Shown one piece after another: positions 34,384-42,608 of a stretch of 64,000 bases of DNA (within the stretch, counting starts at the first letter, position 1; each line of letters begins with the position of its first letter). The notes under the pieces were generated by a model, which made no database searches, was not told where the DNA came from, and saw only the letters and a program-made list of their open reading frames with translations. The DNA is from Thermorudis peleae (GTDB lineage Bacteria; Chloroflexota; Chloroflexia; Thermomicrobiales; Thermomicrobiaceae), in contig NZ_JQMP01000001.1 of assembly GCF_000744775.1 (NCBI RefSeq), positions 372,001-436,000 on the forward strand, given 5' to 3'. The translations under genes and the position numbers were made by a program.

Positions 34384-35232
34384 TTAGGACGTCTTATCCG
34401 TGTCGGCTGCCGGTGCTGGTGTGCCAAGCTTCAGCACATCACGAAGGTAGTCGCGGAGTGCGCTTGGATCATCCAGTGGCAGTTCGCCGACGGTGCGCCA
34501 GGTGCCTGGCTCGGTCTCGTAGGTGATCAAGGAGCCGTCTGTCCGCAAGAAGGCGATCTGTTCACCCGCCACAAGCTGGAAATAGTCGTACGTCCAGCCT
34601 TTGAGCAGGGCACCGGTCGCGAGGTACAGTGGGTGATATGCACCGTCGATCTGCTCTTCATCGACAAAGATCTCACGCGCGGCGACGAGCTGTGGGTAGT
34701 CGGCGATTAACCCGGCGACGACCCGATAAATCATCGGATACGCTGTTGCACGGCTATGGACACACGTCTCGTGGCTGCCTCGCTTCAGCGGCGGGGCTGG
34801 GACGACATAGAGCAGGCGTCGGATTGCCTCGGCCGGATCATTTGCGCAGAGCGTGCCAAGCGGCAGGCGCAGCGCGTTGCCGAGTGTATAGACTGGCGCG
34901 TCCTCTTGGCCAAGCCAGAGTACCCCACGGCTATCAGCTGGCTCGGTCGCATCGAGTCGACAGCTCACCCGACGGGTAAAGAGGAAGCGGTCCCAACCGG
35001 TCTCAGGATGATAGACTGGCAGCACATCGAGCCCAAGTGTCGGGAAACGGTGCTGCACAACAATGCTGGCGAGTGCCCAGCCAAGAGCATAGGCGAGCCG
35101 GTTTGGCGTAGCGAGTTCTGGCCGTTCAGGGTCATCGACAGCGATCTTCTGGGGCTGGAGCTCGGCATAGTGCTGATAGGCTCGGGTAATCAGATCAATC
35201 TCTGCGGCATCAATAGCGATCAGCTCAGGCAT
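34384..35232 (-). CDS. Hypothetical protein (282 residues)
   Basis: Begins at the ATG at 35232, which has GAGGAGG upstream. Soluble, no recognised domain. Noted segments: 'RRLLYVVPAPPLKRGSHETCVHSRATAYPMIYRVVAGLIADYPQL' (in pieces) and the C-terminal 'LRTDGSLITYETEPGTWRTVGELPLDDPSALRDYLRDVL'. The second half suggests a mixed alpha/beta fold. It ends four bases from the MFS stop on the other strand. Confidence 0.65.
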   Translation of the reverse strand: MPELIAIDAAEIDLITRAYQHYAELQPQKIAVDDPERPELATPNRLAYALGWALASIVVQHRFPTLGLDVLPVYHPETGWDRFLFTRRVSCRLDATEPADSRGVLWLGQEDAPVYTLGNALRLPLGTLCANDPAEAIRRLLYVVPAPPLKRGSHETCVHSRATAYPMIYRVVAGLIADYPQLVAAREIFVDEEQIDGAYHPLYLATGALLKGWTYDYFQLVAGEQIAFLRTDGSLITYETEPGTWRTVGELPLDDPSALRDYLRDVLKLGTPAPAADTDKTS

Positions 35233-35382
35233 GACATCCTCCTCATCGCTCACTCCTGCAAGAGTCTACCAGGACCATGGCGTCTCGTGGCCGAGCGAAG
35301 AATGCGGTGCTCGGTTATACTGAGCCAAGGCATGGACGACGGGCGCCGTCTGCCCGTACGACGGAGAGTGGAGGTTAGGCCA

Positions 35383-36600
35383 ATGGATGAGCGCTGGGCG
35401 GAGCGCTGGTCGCGACGTGGGAGGCTAGCAGCGGCAGCTGAGCGACCATCTCGTACGCCCCCGCCCGATATGATTTCGTTCGTCTATGGGGATCCAGATT
35501 GGGACAGCCTGCCGCTCGAAGATATGGCCGAGGCGGCGGAATACCTCGCCGAGCACCAGCGGCGTGATGCCCTCGGGTACCAGAACCCCATTCGACCTGA
35601 TGAACTGAATGAATCACTGGCACAGAAGCTCGCGCGTGACCAGAAGATGCAGGTCTCGCCGGAGCAGATTCTGGTAACCACTGGGTCGAGCAGTGGGCTC
35701 GCGATGCTCTGCGATGCACTGATTGACCCGGGCGACGTGATCTTGCTTGATGCGCCGGCCTGGATGGGCGCTACTACGCTCTTCCGTCTCGCTGGTGCTG
35801 AGACGATCGGCATTCCGGTTGATGAGCACGGTGTCGACCCAGATCGTGTCGCTGCCGCGCTTGACCGCCTCGAGCGTGAGGGGCGTAAGCCGAAGTTTAT
35901 GTACACCTTGCCGACGTTCCAAAACCCATCTGGTGTCGAGCTCAGCGTCGAGCGGCGACGTGCGCTGGCACAGCTTGCGGACGAGCGTGGGCTGCTCATC
36001 GTTGAGGACGACGCGTACTACGAGCTGCGCTTCCGCGGGGAGTATCCGCCGACACTCTTCAGCCTTGCTCAGCCCGGTTCCGTGCTGTATTGCGGTACGC
36101 TCTCGAAGACGATTGCCGCTGGGCTCCGGCTTGGCTACGTTGTTGGCCCAGCCTCAATCGTCGCCGCAATAGCCCGTGTCCGGCTCGACAACCTGCGCAA
36201 CAGCTATGTTGCGGCACTAGCCGACTGGTATATCCGCACCGGTCGGTATCACCAGCATCTCGAGCGGTTGCGCGCGATCTACCAGGCCAAGTGCGAACGG
36301 ATGCAGCAGGCACTCGCCCGCTCGATGCCGGCTGGGACGCGCTGGACACAGCCAAACGGCGGCTTCTTTATCTGGGTCACGCTCCCAGAGGGCGTAACGG
36401 CTGAAGGCATTTTGCCAGCCTGTCGTGAAGCTGGCGTTGACTTTATTCCCGGCCCAGCCTTCTATACCGACGGCAGCGGTGCTGCACACCTGCGCCTCTC
36501 GTATAGTGCTGTGACGCTCGAGCAGATTGACGAGGGGATCGCTCGGCTTGGCCGCGTCGTTGAGCAAGCGCTCGCTCACCCCAGTCCGGTCGCTGAATAG
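35383..36600 (+). CDS. PLP-dependent aminotransferase (class I/II, LysN/MocR-like)
   Basis: 405 residues from the ATG at 35383 (GTGGAGG upstream). The open frame reaches back to 34756, but that part is antisense to the previous gene and carries no homology. Fold type I motifs: 'VTTGSSSGLAMLCDALIDPGD', 'TLPTFQNPSGVELS', 'IVEDDAYYELRF', 'GTLSKTIAAGLRLGYVVGP' with the PLP lysine, and 'PGPAFYTDGSGAAHLRLSYS'. Resembles 2-aminoadipate/aromatic transaminases; exact substrate unclear. Confidence 0.9.
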   Translation: MDERWAERWSRRGRLAAAAERPSRTPPPDMISFVYGDPDWDSLPLEDMAEAAEYLAEHQRRDALGYQNPIRPDELNESLAQKLARDQKMQVSPEQILVTTGSSSGLAMLCDALIDPGDVILLDAPAWMGATTLFRLAGAETIGIPVDEHGVDPDRVAAALDRLEREGRKPKFMYTLPTFQNPSGVELSVERRRALAQLADERGLLIVEDDAYYELRFRGEYPPTLFSLAQPGSVLYCGTLSKTIAAGLRLGYVVGPASIVAAIARVRLDNLRNSYVAALADWYIRTGRYHQHLERLRAIYQAKCERMQQALARSMPAGTRWTQPNGGFFIWVTLPEGVTAEGILPACREAGVDFIPGPAFYTDGSGAAHLRLSYSAVTLEQIDEGIARLGRVVEQALAHPSPVAE

Positions 36601-36624
36601 CGCTAGCAGAACCTGGTGAAGACA

Positions 36625-36653
36625 GGCGGAGGGGCTATATCCCTCCGCCTTTA
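36625..36653 (+). terminator. Terminator after the aminotransferase (possibly bidirectional)
   Basis: GGCGGAGGG and CCCTCCGCC arms (36625-36633, 36641-36649) followed by TTTATTGTTT. It also lies just past the stop of the minus-strand gene ending at 36658. Confidence 0.75.
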
Positions 36654-36657
36654 TTGT

Positions 36658-37263
36658 TTAGCGACGTCCCGTGCGTGTCCGACTCGTGCTTGGACGAGCA
36701 GGGGTCCGCCGGGCTGGCCGCCGCGTCTGAGAACGACGCAGGGCCGCGTGAATTGCCTGTGGCAAAACTCGCTCGAGTTGCTCGCTGTCGAGCTCCGCAC
36801 TGCCGTAGTGCTCAAGCAGCCAGCGTACGACGTGGGCGACGAGGTGAGCTTCGAGCCGATGGCCAGCAGCAGCGACGTGTACAGCCACAGTCAGCAACAC
36901 ACTGTCTGGCAAGTCAGCGGCAACCAGTCGCTTGATTCGCCCGAGCAGCGCGCGTTGTGCTTCGGGATGCGCTGGTTGCCCTTGGAGAGCAAGGTGAGCC
37001 CCAAGCATTTGCCAGAGGTCTGTGTTGCGTCGTTGCCGATGACTTCGTTCACCGCGCAGCGCATTCACCAGTTCAGCAACCCGCTCAACAGTGATCGGCT
37101 TGCCAGCCTGGTGCAACGCGACGATCACTGGATCGACATGACGCGGCGAGACACGCCAGCCAGCTGCTTTGCGTACGGCACGGAGAAACTCAGGTGACCC
37201 TGGGATCAAAGCCTCGTCCGGAGCAGGCTGTTGCGGTTGCATGTTGAATGATAAGTTGTCCAT
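36658..37263 (-). CDS. Hypothetical protein with basic C-terminal tail
   Basis: 201 residues starting at MDNLSFN (ATG 37263, GGGAG upstream). The frame continues to 38043, but that section is antisense to the FAD oxidoreductase and should be ignored. No family recognised. The middle is helical; the last 25 residues are rich in Arg, Thr, Ser and Pro (RRSQTRRPARRTPARP...), a tail of the kind that often binds nucleic acid. Divergent from the oxidoreductase, with a shared control region. Confidence 0.6.
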   Translation of the reverse strand: MDNLSFNMQPQQPAPDEALIPGSPEFLRAVRKAAGWRVSPRHVDPVIVALHQAGKPITVERVAELVNALRGERSHRQRRNTDLWQMLGAHLALQGQPAHPEAQRALLGRIKRLVAADLPDSVLLTVAVHVAAAGHRLEAHLVAHVVRWLLEHYGSAELDSEQLERVLPQAIHAALRRSQTRRPARRTPARPSTSRTRTGRR

Positions 37264-37285
37264 CGTTGACAATACTCCCGTATAC

Positions 37286-37304
37286 TGCCGCCAATACAGC
37301 GGCA
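37286..37304. promoter_or_regulatory. Inverted repeat in divergent promoter region
   Basis: TGCCGC, seven bases, GCGGCA, perfectly paired, flanked on both sides by GTATAC (37280-37285 and 37310-37315). It sits between the divergent genes at 37263 and 37375 and could let one regulator control both. Confidence 0.45.
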
Positions 37305-37374
37305 CACTGGTATACCCGCTGATTGTACCGCTGCCCATGGTGCGAGCGAGGAAGACAGTAAGGAGACGAGACGC

Positions 37375-38763
37375 GTGAAAGCCTACGCTTCGTACAGTTA
37401 TTGGCTTGAGTCGTGTGGCGATGACCTGACGCCGCGCCCACGTCTCGATGGCTCGGTCGATGTTGATATTGCAATCCTGGGCGCAGGGTTTACAGGCTTG
37501 TGGACGGCTTACTATCTGTTGGAGCGCGACCCGTCGCTGAAGATTGCCGTGCTCGAACGGGACATCGCTGGCTTTGGCGCTTCTGGTCGCAACGGTGGCT
37601 GGGTCACGCCTGGCTTTCCGGTTTCGCTCGACGTACTCGCCCATCGCTACGGGCCTGAGACAGCACGCGCAATTGCCTGGGCAATGGTCGATGCTGTCCA
37701 TGAGATTGGCCGTGTTGTCGAACGTGAAGGTATCGACGCCCACTACCATAAAGGCGGTGCACTGCGCATCGCACGAGGCTATCAGCAGTTGCCGAGCCTT
37801 GATGCTGCCTGGCGCACCTACGAGCAACTCGGACTGACCGATCTCTATGAACGCCTCGATGCACAAGCACTGCGCGAACGGATCCGTGTCACCCAAGCTG
37901 AAGGGGCTATTCTTGTTAAAGAATGCGCGGTCGTCCATCCAGGTCGTCTCGTACGCGGGCTGGCGCGCGTCATCGAGCGACGGGGAGCGGTCATCTACGA
38001 GCAGACACCAGTGCTCGATTATGTCACTGGTAGTGCACCACACTTCCGGACGCCATACGGTGACGTGCGCGCACGTGTGCTCGTCCTTGCTGGTGAAGCC
38101 TACCTTAGCCAGTTGCCGAAGCTCCGACGGACACTGATTCCGATTTACTCCTTAATTGTCCTTACTGAGCCATTACCACCGGATATCTGGGACGAGATCG
38201 GTTGGACGCAGCGTGAGTGCGTCGCCTCGCAGCGCTACACTGTCGACTACCTCTCCAAGACCCAGGATGGACGCATTCTTTTTGGTGGCCGCGGAGCCCC
38301 CTATCGTTTCGGCTCGCGTATTGCCGACGCCTATGATCGGCACGGGCCAACGCATGAGATGCTTCGGCAAATGTGCTACGCCTGGTTTCCGATCTTGCGC
38401 CTCAAGGGTATCCGCTTTACTCATGCCTGGGGCGGACCACTCGGTGTGCCGCGCGACTGGATGCCGACGATGCGTTATGACCCAGGCCAAGGGCTCGCGA
38501 TCGCATGCGGTTATACTGGCCAAGGTGTCGCGACAGCAAACCTCTCTGGGCGGGTGCTAGCTGATTTGATCACTGGCCATGCGAGCGGTTTGACTCAATT
38601 GCCGATGACGAGTCATACCTTCCGTCTCTGGGAACCTGAGCCATTGCGTTGGCTGGGCGTCCGATTCGTTCAATGGGGCTATGAGCGGATTGACCGAACA
38701 GCCGAGCGCACTGGCAAGCCCCCGTCGGGACGCAGCCTGGCCGAACGCATCGCCGCGCACTAG
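37375..38763 (+). CDS. FAD-dependent amine/amino acid oxidoreductase (DAO family)
   Basis: 462 residues from a GTG with AAGGAGACG upstream. N-terminal FAD site 'VDIAILGAGFTGLWTAYYLLERDP' (in pieces) and 'GFGASGRNGGWVTPGF', the latter typical of the PuuB/OrdL/YurR-type oxidases. C-terminal 'FTHAWGGPLGVPRDWMP' and 'LAIACGYTGQGVATANLSGRVLADLITG' close the FAD-binding fold. Probably oxidises gamma-glutamylated amines or another secondary amine. Converges on the GT9 gene with a four-base overlap. Confidence 0.88.
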   Translation: MKAYASYSYWLESCGDDLTPRPRLDGSVDVDIAILGAGFTGLWTAYYLLERDPSLKIAVLERDIAGFGASGRNGGWVTPGFPVSLDVLAHRYGPETARAIAWAMVDAVHEIGRVVEREGIDAHYHKGGALRIARGYQQLPSLDAAWRTYEQLGLTDLYERLDAQALRERIRVTQAEGAILVKECAVVHPGRLVRGLARVIERRGAVIYEQTPVLDYVTGSAPHFRTPYGDVRARVLVLAGEAYLSQLPKLRRTLIPIYSLIVLTEPLPPDIWDEIGWTQRECVASQRYTVDYLSKTQDGRILFGGRGAPYRFGSRIADAYDRHGPTHEMLRQMCYAWFPILRLKGIRFTHAWGGPLGVPRDWMPTMRYDPGQGLAIACGYTGQGVATANLSGRVLADLITGHASGLTQLPMTSHTFRLWEPEPLRWLGVRFVQWGYERIDRTAERTGKPPSGRSLAERIAAH

Positions 38764-39848
38764 TATCCCTGTTGCGCTAGGAGATCAAGGGCGGCTTCAA
38801 GTACAGCCTCAACTGGGACATCGGCCACGAAAGATTGGCCGCATGAGCACCCTCCGATACTGTGGTCAACGCCACAGGCTGGGCACTGAGTGCGCCATGC
38901 AATCACAGGCCGGTGTCGCAGACGGCTTGGCTGCCCCGCGGTGACCATGTTGAGGCACCAGTAGATGCCGACCGATGCAGCACCAACAGCAGCACCGAGA
39001 TGCAATGGACCAGAATCATTCGAAACGAGGAGTGCACACCGACTCAGCAGGCCAACGAGGCCACCAAGTGAGAGGGCATCGCACAGGTTGCATGCTGGGG
39101 CGCGCATGGTTGTGCAAACCGTTTCGACAATCCCGCGTTCCGGCTTCGTCCCAATCACGGCGATTGCGAAGCCACGTTGAGCAAGCGCATCACCGATTGC
39201 CGCAAAACGCTCAGGTGGCCAACGGCGGTCAGGCGCGCCGGCACCTGGGTGGAGGACCACGAACGGAGAGCCAAGCCGGTCGATCACGGGCTGTGCCTCG
39301 GCAAGATCCGCAGCAGTGACGGCGAGCGATGGTGTAAGCGTCACTGGCTGGATGCCAAGTAGGCTGACTACATCAAGATAGCGGTGAATTTCATTTTGAA
39401 AATAAACATATGGAGCCCATCGATCAAGTGGCGGGGCATCGGCTGCTCGGAGGCCGATCGTGTAGCGTGCGCCGAGGCGCTGCACGAACGGGTTTGAATA
39501 CCGTCCTCCCCCATGAAGTTGCAGTGCGAGATCAAAGTGCTCAGCACGCATAGCAGCAAAAAATTTGGCAAGTTCAGCAGCGTCTTCCTCAGCATCCGGC
39601 GCAACGGTAACACCACGAAATGGTGGAACCACAACGACACGATCGACTGGACTAGGACGATTCGTCAACAAGCTCGCATGCCAGGCTTTGCCAAGCAATA
39701 CGATCTCCGCTTGGGGACAGGCTGCCCGCAAAGCGGCCAAGGCCGGCAACGCAAAACAGAAATCCCCAATACCATTAGCCCGTAAGACCGCGATCTTCTG
39801 AATGTCCTGCAGTGCAATCGGGAGAGGAGGGGTGTGCCTCTGCCCCAT
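38760..39848 (-). CDS. GT9 (heptosyltransferase-like) glycosyltransferase, minus-strand copy
   Basis: 362 residues. Begins 'KIAVLRANGIGDFCFALPALAALRAACPQAEIVLL' (in pieces) after a short leader; 'VVLHPGAGAPDRRWPPERFA' and 'LLVSNDSGPLHLGAAVGAASVGIYW' form the nucleotide-sugar site of GT9. The C-terminus has a cysteine cluster (CPACGVDHSIGGCSC). Member of the subgroup containing 46297-47370: both have 'QLHGGGRYSNP'/'QLHGNGQASNP'. Expected to transfer heptose or a similar sugar to a surface glycan. Starts with AAGGAG; GTG three bases earlier also possible. Confidence 0.87.
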   Translation of the reverse strand: MGQRHTPPLPIALQDIQKIAVLRANGIGDFCFALPALAALRAACPQAEIVLLGKAWHASLLTNRPSPVDRVVVVPPFRGVTVAPDAEEDAAELAKFFAAMRAEHFDLALQLHGGGRYSNPFVQRLGARYTIGLRAADAPPLDRWAPYVYFQNEIHRYLDVVSLLGIQPVTLTPSLAVTAADLAEAQPVIDRLGSPFVVLHPGAGAPDRRWPPERFAAIGDALAQRGFAIAVIGTKPERGIVETVCTTMRAPACNLCDALSLGGLVGLLSRCALLVSNDSGPLHLGAAVGAASVGIYWCLNMVTAGQPSRLRHRPVIAWRTQCPACGVDHSIGGCSCGQSFVADVPVEAVLEAALDLLAQQGY

Positions 39849-39994
39849 CACTGTTCTCCTTTCCGAGAGTTTGTGCTATCCCACGTACACTCCGCACTGG
39901 CGTCACATTGTTGGCTGTCGTGCTGTTTTCGGGCTGATCAGGTACAATCCGTTTGGATACAACATATACGCCATGGAACGATGCAAGGGGAGCC

Positions 39995-41173
39995 ATGGGG
40001 ATAGGGAACGGGCGTTTTCAACGTCTTGGGGAAAAACTTGTCGGGTTACTCGCACAGCGACTTGGCGCCCGCGTTGCACTGATGAACGAACGTGGCGAAC
40101 TGATAGCCCAGGCCATAGCGGCTGAAGCAGTTGGGCTGCCGGGCGAGCAATCCGCAGAGTCGATAGCTGTGCCCATCGCCTTTGAGGGATGGTGTGGGCA
40201 ATTGCTCGTCGAGCCGTGGGCTGGCGTCATGACAACACCTGGGCTATTGCTTCACCTCATTGTAGAGTTCGCGCTGAATTACTTGAGTTTAGTTGAGGAT
40301 GTTGGGGGACAACGCGAGCTGCGCCATAAGTTCATTCACGATCTTGTGCACGGCACCCTCGCCGACGAGCAGGAAGCTTTGCGTCTTGGGCAGATGTTAG
40401 GTATTGATTTTAGTCCTCCACGCGCTGTCATGCTCATTGATGCGTCAGCCTGGCTCTTTGCCTCACATGAACGACCAGGTGAAATTGACGAAACCCAACT
40501 CCGCCGTCGAGTTCAGAGGGTGATTAGTGAAATTGTTGCCTTCTTCCACCTGCCGACAGACGCCATTTGTGGCTATGTCGGAGACGGAGAAATTGTGATT
40601 CTCAAGGCGAGTGCCTCACGTGACCTGCGGCCCTGGGTGGACCAAGGAGGGCCACACATGCTCAGTGACAGCTGGGCGAATGTCCGCGCTCTCAAGCGAG
40701 CTGCGTGGGAGCTGCTCCATAAGCTGCACGGTGAGAGTGGGTTGCCAATCAGCATTGGGGTCGGCCGATATTATCCTGGCATCCAAGGACTTTCGCACTC
40801 ATATCACGATGCACGAGCCGCATTACGACTCGGCCTGCGGTTACATGGGCCAAATCGCGTCTACGCTCTTGATGACCTCGGGATGGCAGCATTCGTCGGC
40901 TCGGTCGATGAACATACGAAAATTGACCTTGCCCTTCATCTGCTCTCACCACTTGATCATGACCCAACCCTCATCGACACACTCAGAACGTTCTTTGCCG
41001 AGGACGGGCATATCTCACGCGTTGCCGAGCGGCTCCAAATTCATCGCAATACCTTGCGCTACCGGCTTGATCGCGTTACGGCACTGACCGGTCTTGATCC
41101 TCGCCGCTTCGATCAAGCCGTCCAACTGCGTCTGGCGCTCCTCATTCGCCAGCTTCACAGCACCGGGGCGTAG
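39995..41173 (+). CDS. PucR/CdaR-family transcriptional regulator
   Basis: 392 residues from the ATG at 39995 (AAGGGGAG upstream). C-terminal helix-turn-helix typical of the family, 'DGHISRVAERLQIHRNTLRYRLDRVTALTGLD' (in pieces). The middle (about 150-290) is the CdaR GGDEF-like domain. The N-terminal 100 residues look like a small ligand-binding domain. Divergent from the minus-strand GT9 gene and upstream of gmhA, so it may control the glycan cluster; that is inference from position. Confidence 0.85.
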   Translation: MGIGNGRFQRLGEKLVGLLAQRLGARVALMNERGELIAQAIAAEAVGLPGEQSAESIAVPIAFEGWCGQLLVEPWAGVMTTPGLLLHLIVEFALNYLSLVEDVGGQRELRHKFIHDLVHGTLADEQEALRLGQMLGIDFSPPRAVMLIDASAWLFASHERPGEIDETQLRRRVQRVISEIVAFFHLPTDAICGYVGDGEIVILKASASRDLRPWVDQGGPHMLSDSWANVRALKRAAWELLHKLHGESGLPISIGVGRYYPGIQGLSHSYHDARAALRLGLRLHGPNRVYALDDLGMAAFVGSVDEHTKIDLALHLLSPLDHDPTLIDTLRTFFAEDGHISRVAERLQIHRNTLRYRLDRVTALTGLDPRRFDQAVQLRLALLIRQLHSTGA

Positions 41174-41316
41174 GCTGTGCATTTGCCCTCTTTTTCATGT
41201 TGGATGCCGAAATAAATTGAGCAAATGCCTGAAGCGCCACCACTCACATTTCGCTATTACATGAATGTCATGATCGCGCGAACGATCAACAAGCGCGAGG
41301 AAAGCTTGGGGGCACA

Positions 41317-41952
41317 ATGGGCAGCCAGCCGGAGCAGGTACCACAATCGTCGCATTCCACTGACTACCAGCAGTGGCTAGCTCATGCGCTTGCCGCTCGC
41401 CGTCATGCAATCAGCCAAGCGCTTCAGATACTTGAGACACAAAGCGACCACTTGGCCATCGTGGTTGCCTGGCTTGTGCAGAGCCTACAACGAGGCAACA
41501 AAGTTCTCGTTGCAGGCAATGGTGGCAGTGCTGCAGCCGCCCAACATCTTGCGGCTGAACTCGTTGGCCGGTTCCGTTGCGACCGTTCACCCCTCCCTGC
41601 CCTCGCGTTGACCGCTGACACCGCCCTCATGACCGCACTTGCAAACGACTTTGGCTATCATCAGGTCTTCATGCGGCAGATCCAAGCCCTAGCGCATGAA
41701 GGCGATGTGCTGGTTCTCTTCAGCACCAGCGGTCGTTCGGAGAGCGTGCTCGAGGCCGCCCGGGCAGCGCGGTCTCGAGGTGTCATCGTTATTGCCTTTG
41801 TTGGTGGACACCCCTCGCCGCTCCATCACATTGCCCACATAACACTCTCGATGCCATCAAACGATACACCGGTAGTGCAAGAACTCCATACTGTGGTGAC
41901 ACATCTCGTGTGTGAGCTTGTCGAACGCGAACTCTCGGAGCGGGCACAATGA
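41317..41952 (+). CDS. gmhA: Sedoheptulose-7-phosphate isomerase
   Basis: 211 residues, SIS domain. 'VLVAGNGGSAAAAQHLAAELVGRF' and 'FSTSGRSESVLEAARAARSRGVIVIAFVG' (in pieces) are GmhA motifs; 'QELHTVVTHLVCELVERE' closes the fold with the usual histidine. Converts sedoheptulose 7-phosphate to D-glycero-D-manno-heptose 7-phosphate, the first step of nucleotide-heptose synthesis. First gene of a tight plus-strand run to 51265. GGGGG precedes the ATG. Confidence 0.9.
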   Translation: MGSQPEQVPQSSHSTDYQQWLAHALAARRHAISQALQILETQSDHLAIVVAWLVQSLQRGNKVLVAGNGGSAAAAQHLAAELVGRFRCDRSPLPALALTADTALMTALANDFGYHQVFMRQIQALAHEGDVLVLFSTSGRSESVLEAARAARSRGVIVIAFVGGHPSPLHHIAHITLSMPSNDTPVVQELHTVVTHLVCELVERELSERAQ

Positions 41953-42599
41953 TGCGACGGGCAATTTTCCTCGACCGTGATGGCACGCTCGTCGAACGAC
42001 GACATTATCCCCGTCGTCCAGAGGAACTGTGCCTCTACCCAGGGATCGGCCCACTCTTACGCACAGCACAACAAGCAGGGTTTGCTCTTGTCGTCGTAAC
42101 GAACCAGTCGGGCATTGCGCACGGCTACTTCACAATGGCTGATTTAGCCGCGATGCATGCTGGTCTTGCCCACGCGCTTGCAGCGTGGGATGTTCGACTC
42201 GATGGCATCTATGTCTGTCCACACCACCCCGATGGCATCATTGCACCATTTGCCATTTCCTGCACCTGCCGCAAGCCAGCCCCTGGCCTCTTGCTTCAAG
42301 CAGCTGAAGACCTCAACCTCACTCTCAACCATTCGTGGATGATCGGCGACATCCTAGCTGATATTGAAGCCGGCAAGCGTGTTGGATGTCGAACGATCCT
42401 TGTTGATCTCGACACCGAACCACTGCCTATTTCCTGGATACAGTCTCCTGATTACGTTGCGCGCAGTACGGTTCATGCACTGCAGGTGGTCTTGGCTGTT
42501 GAAGGGCTGGGGCCATGCGTCGAGCTCGACTACTGGCCTGTTCGCTGGACACGTACTCCGTCTGCGAACAGTGAACGCCCAATGGACGACGGGATGTGA
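41949..42599 (+). CDS. gmhB: D,D-heptose 1,7-bisphosphate phosphatase-like HAD protein
   Basis: 216 residues. HAD motif I 'IFLDRDGTLV', motif II 'VVTNQSGIAHG', the GmhB zinc loop 'CPHHPDG...CTCRKPAPG', and motif IV 'MIGDILADIEAGKRVG'. Removes the C7 phosphate of heptose bisphosphate. Compared with E. coli GmhB it has about 30 extra C-terminal residues of no clear function. Overlaps gmhA by four bases. Confidence 0.9.
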   Translation: MMRRAIFLDRDGTLVERRHYPRRPEELCLYPGIGPLLRTAQQAGFALVVVTNQSGIAHGYFTMADLAAMHAGLAHALAAWDVRLDGIYVCPHHPDGIIAPFAISCTCRKPAPGLLLQAAEDLNLTLNHSWMIGDILADIEAGKRVGCRTILVDLDTEPLPISWIQSPDYVARSTVHALQVVLAVEGLGPCVELDYWPVRWTRTPSANSERPMDDGM

Positions 42600-42608
42600 G
42601 GATGCAAG

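Noticed and set aside
34756-35382. In-frame upstream extension of the aminotransferase gene
   Set aside because: It is antisense to the gene at 34384-35232, shows no homology, and the ATG at 35383 has its own ribosome site.
37264-38043. Long upstream extension of the minus-strand gene ending at 36658
   Set aside because: It is antisense to the clearly real FAD oxidoreductase and has no domain features.
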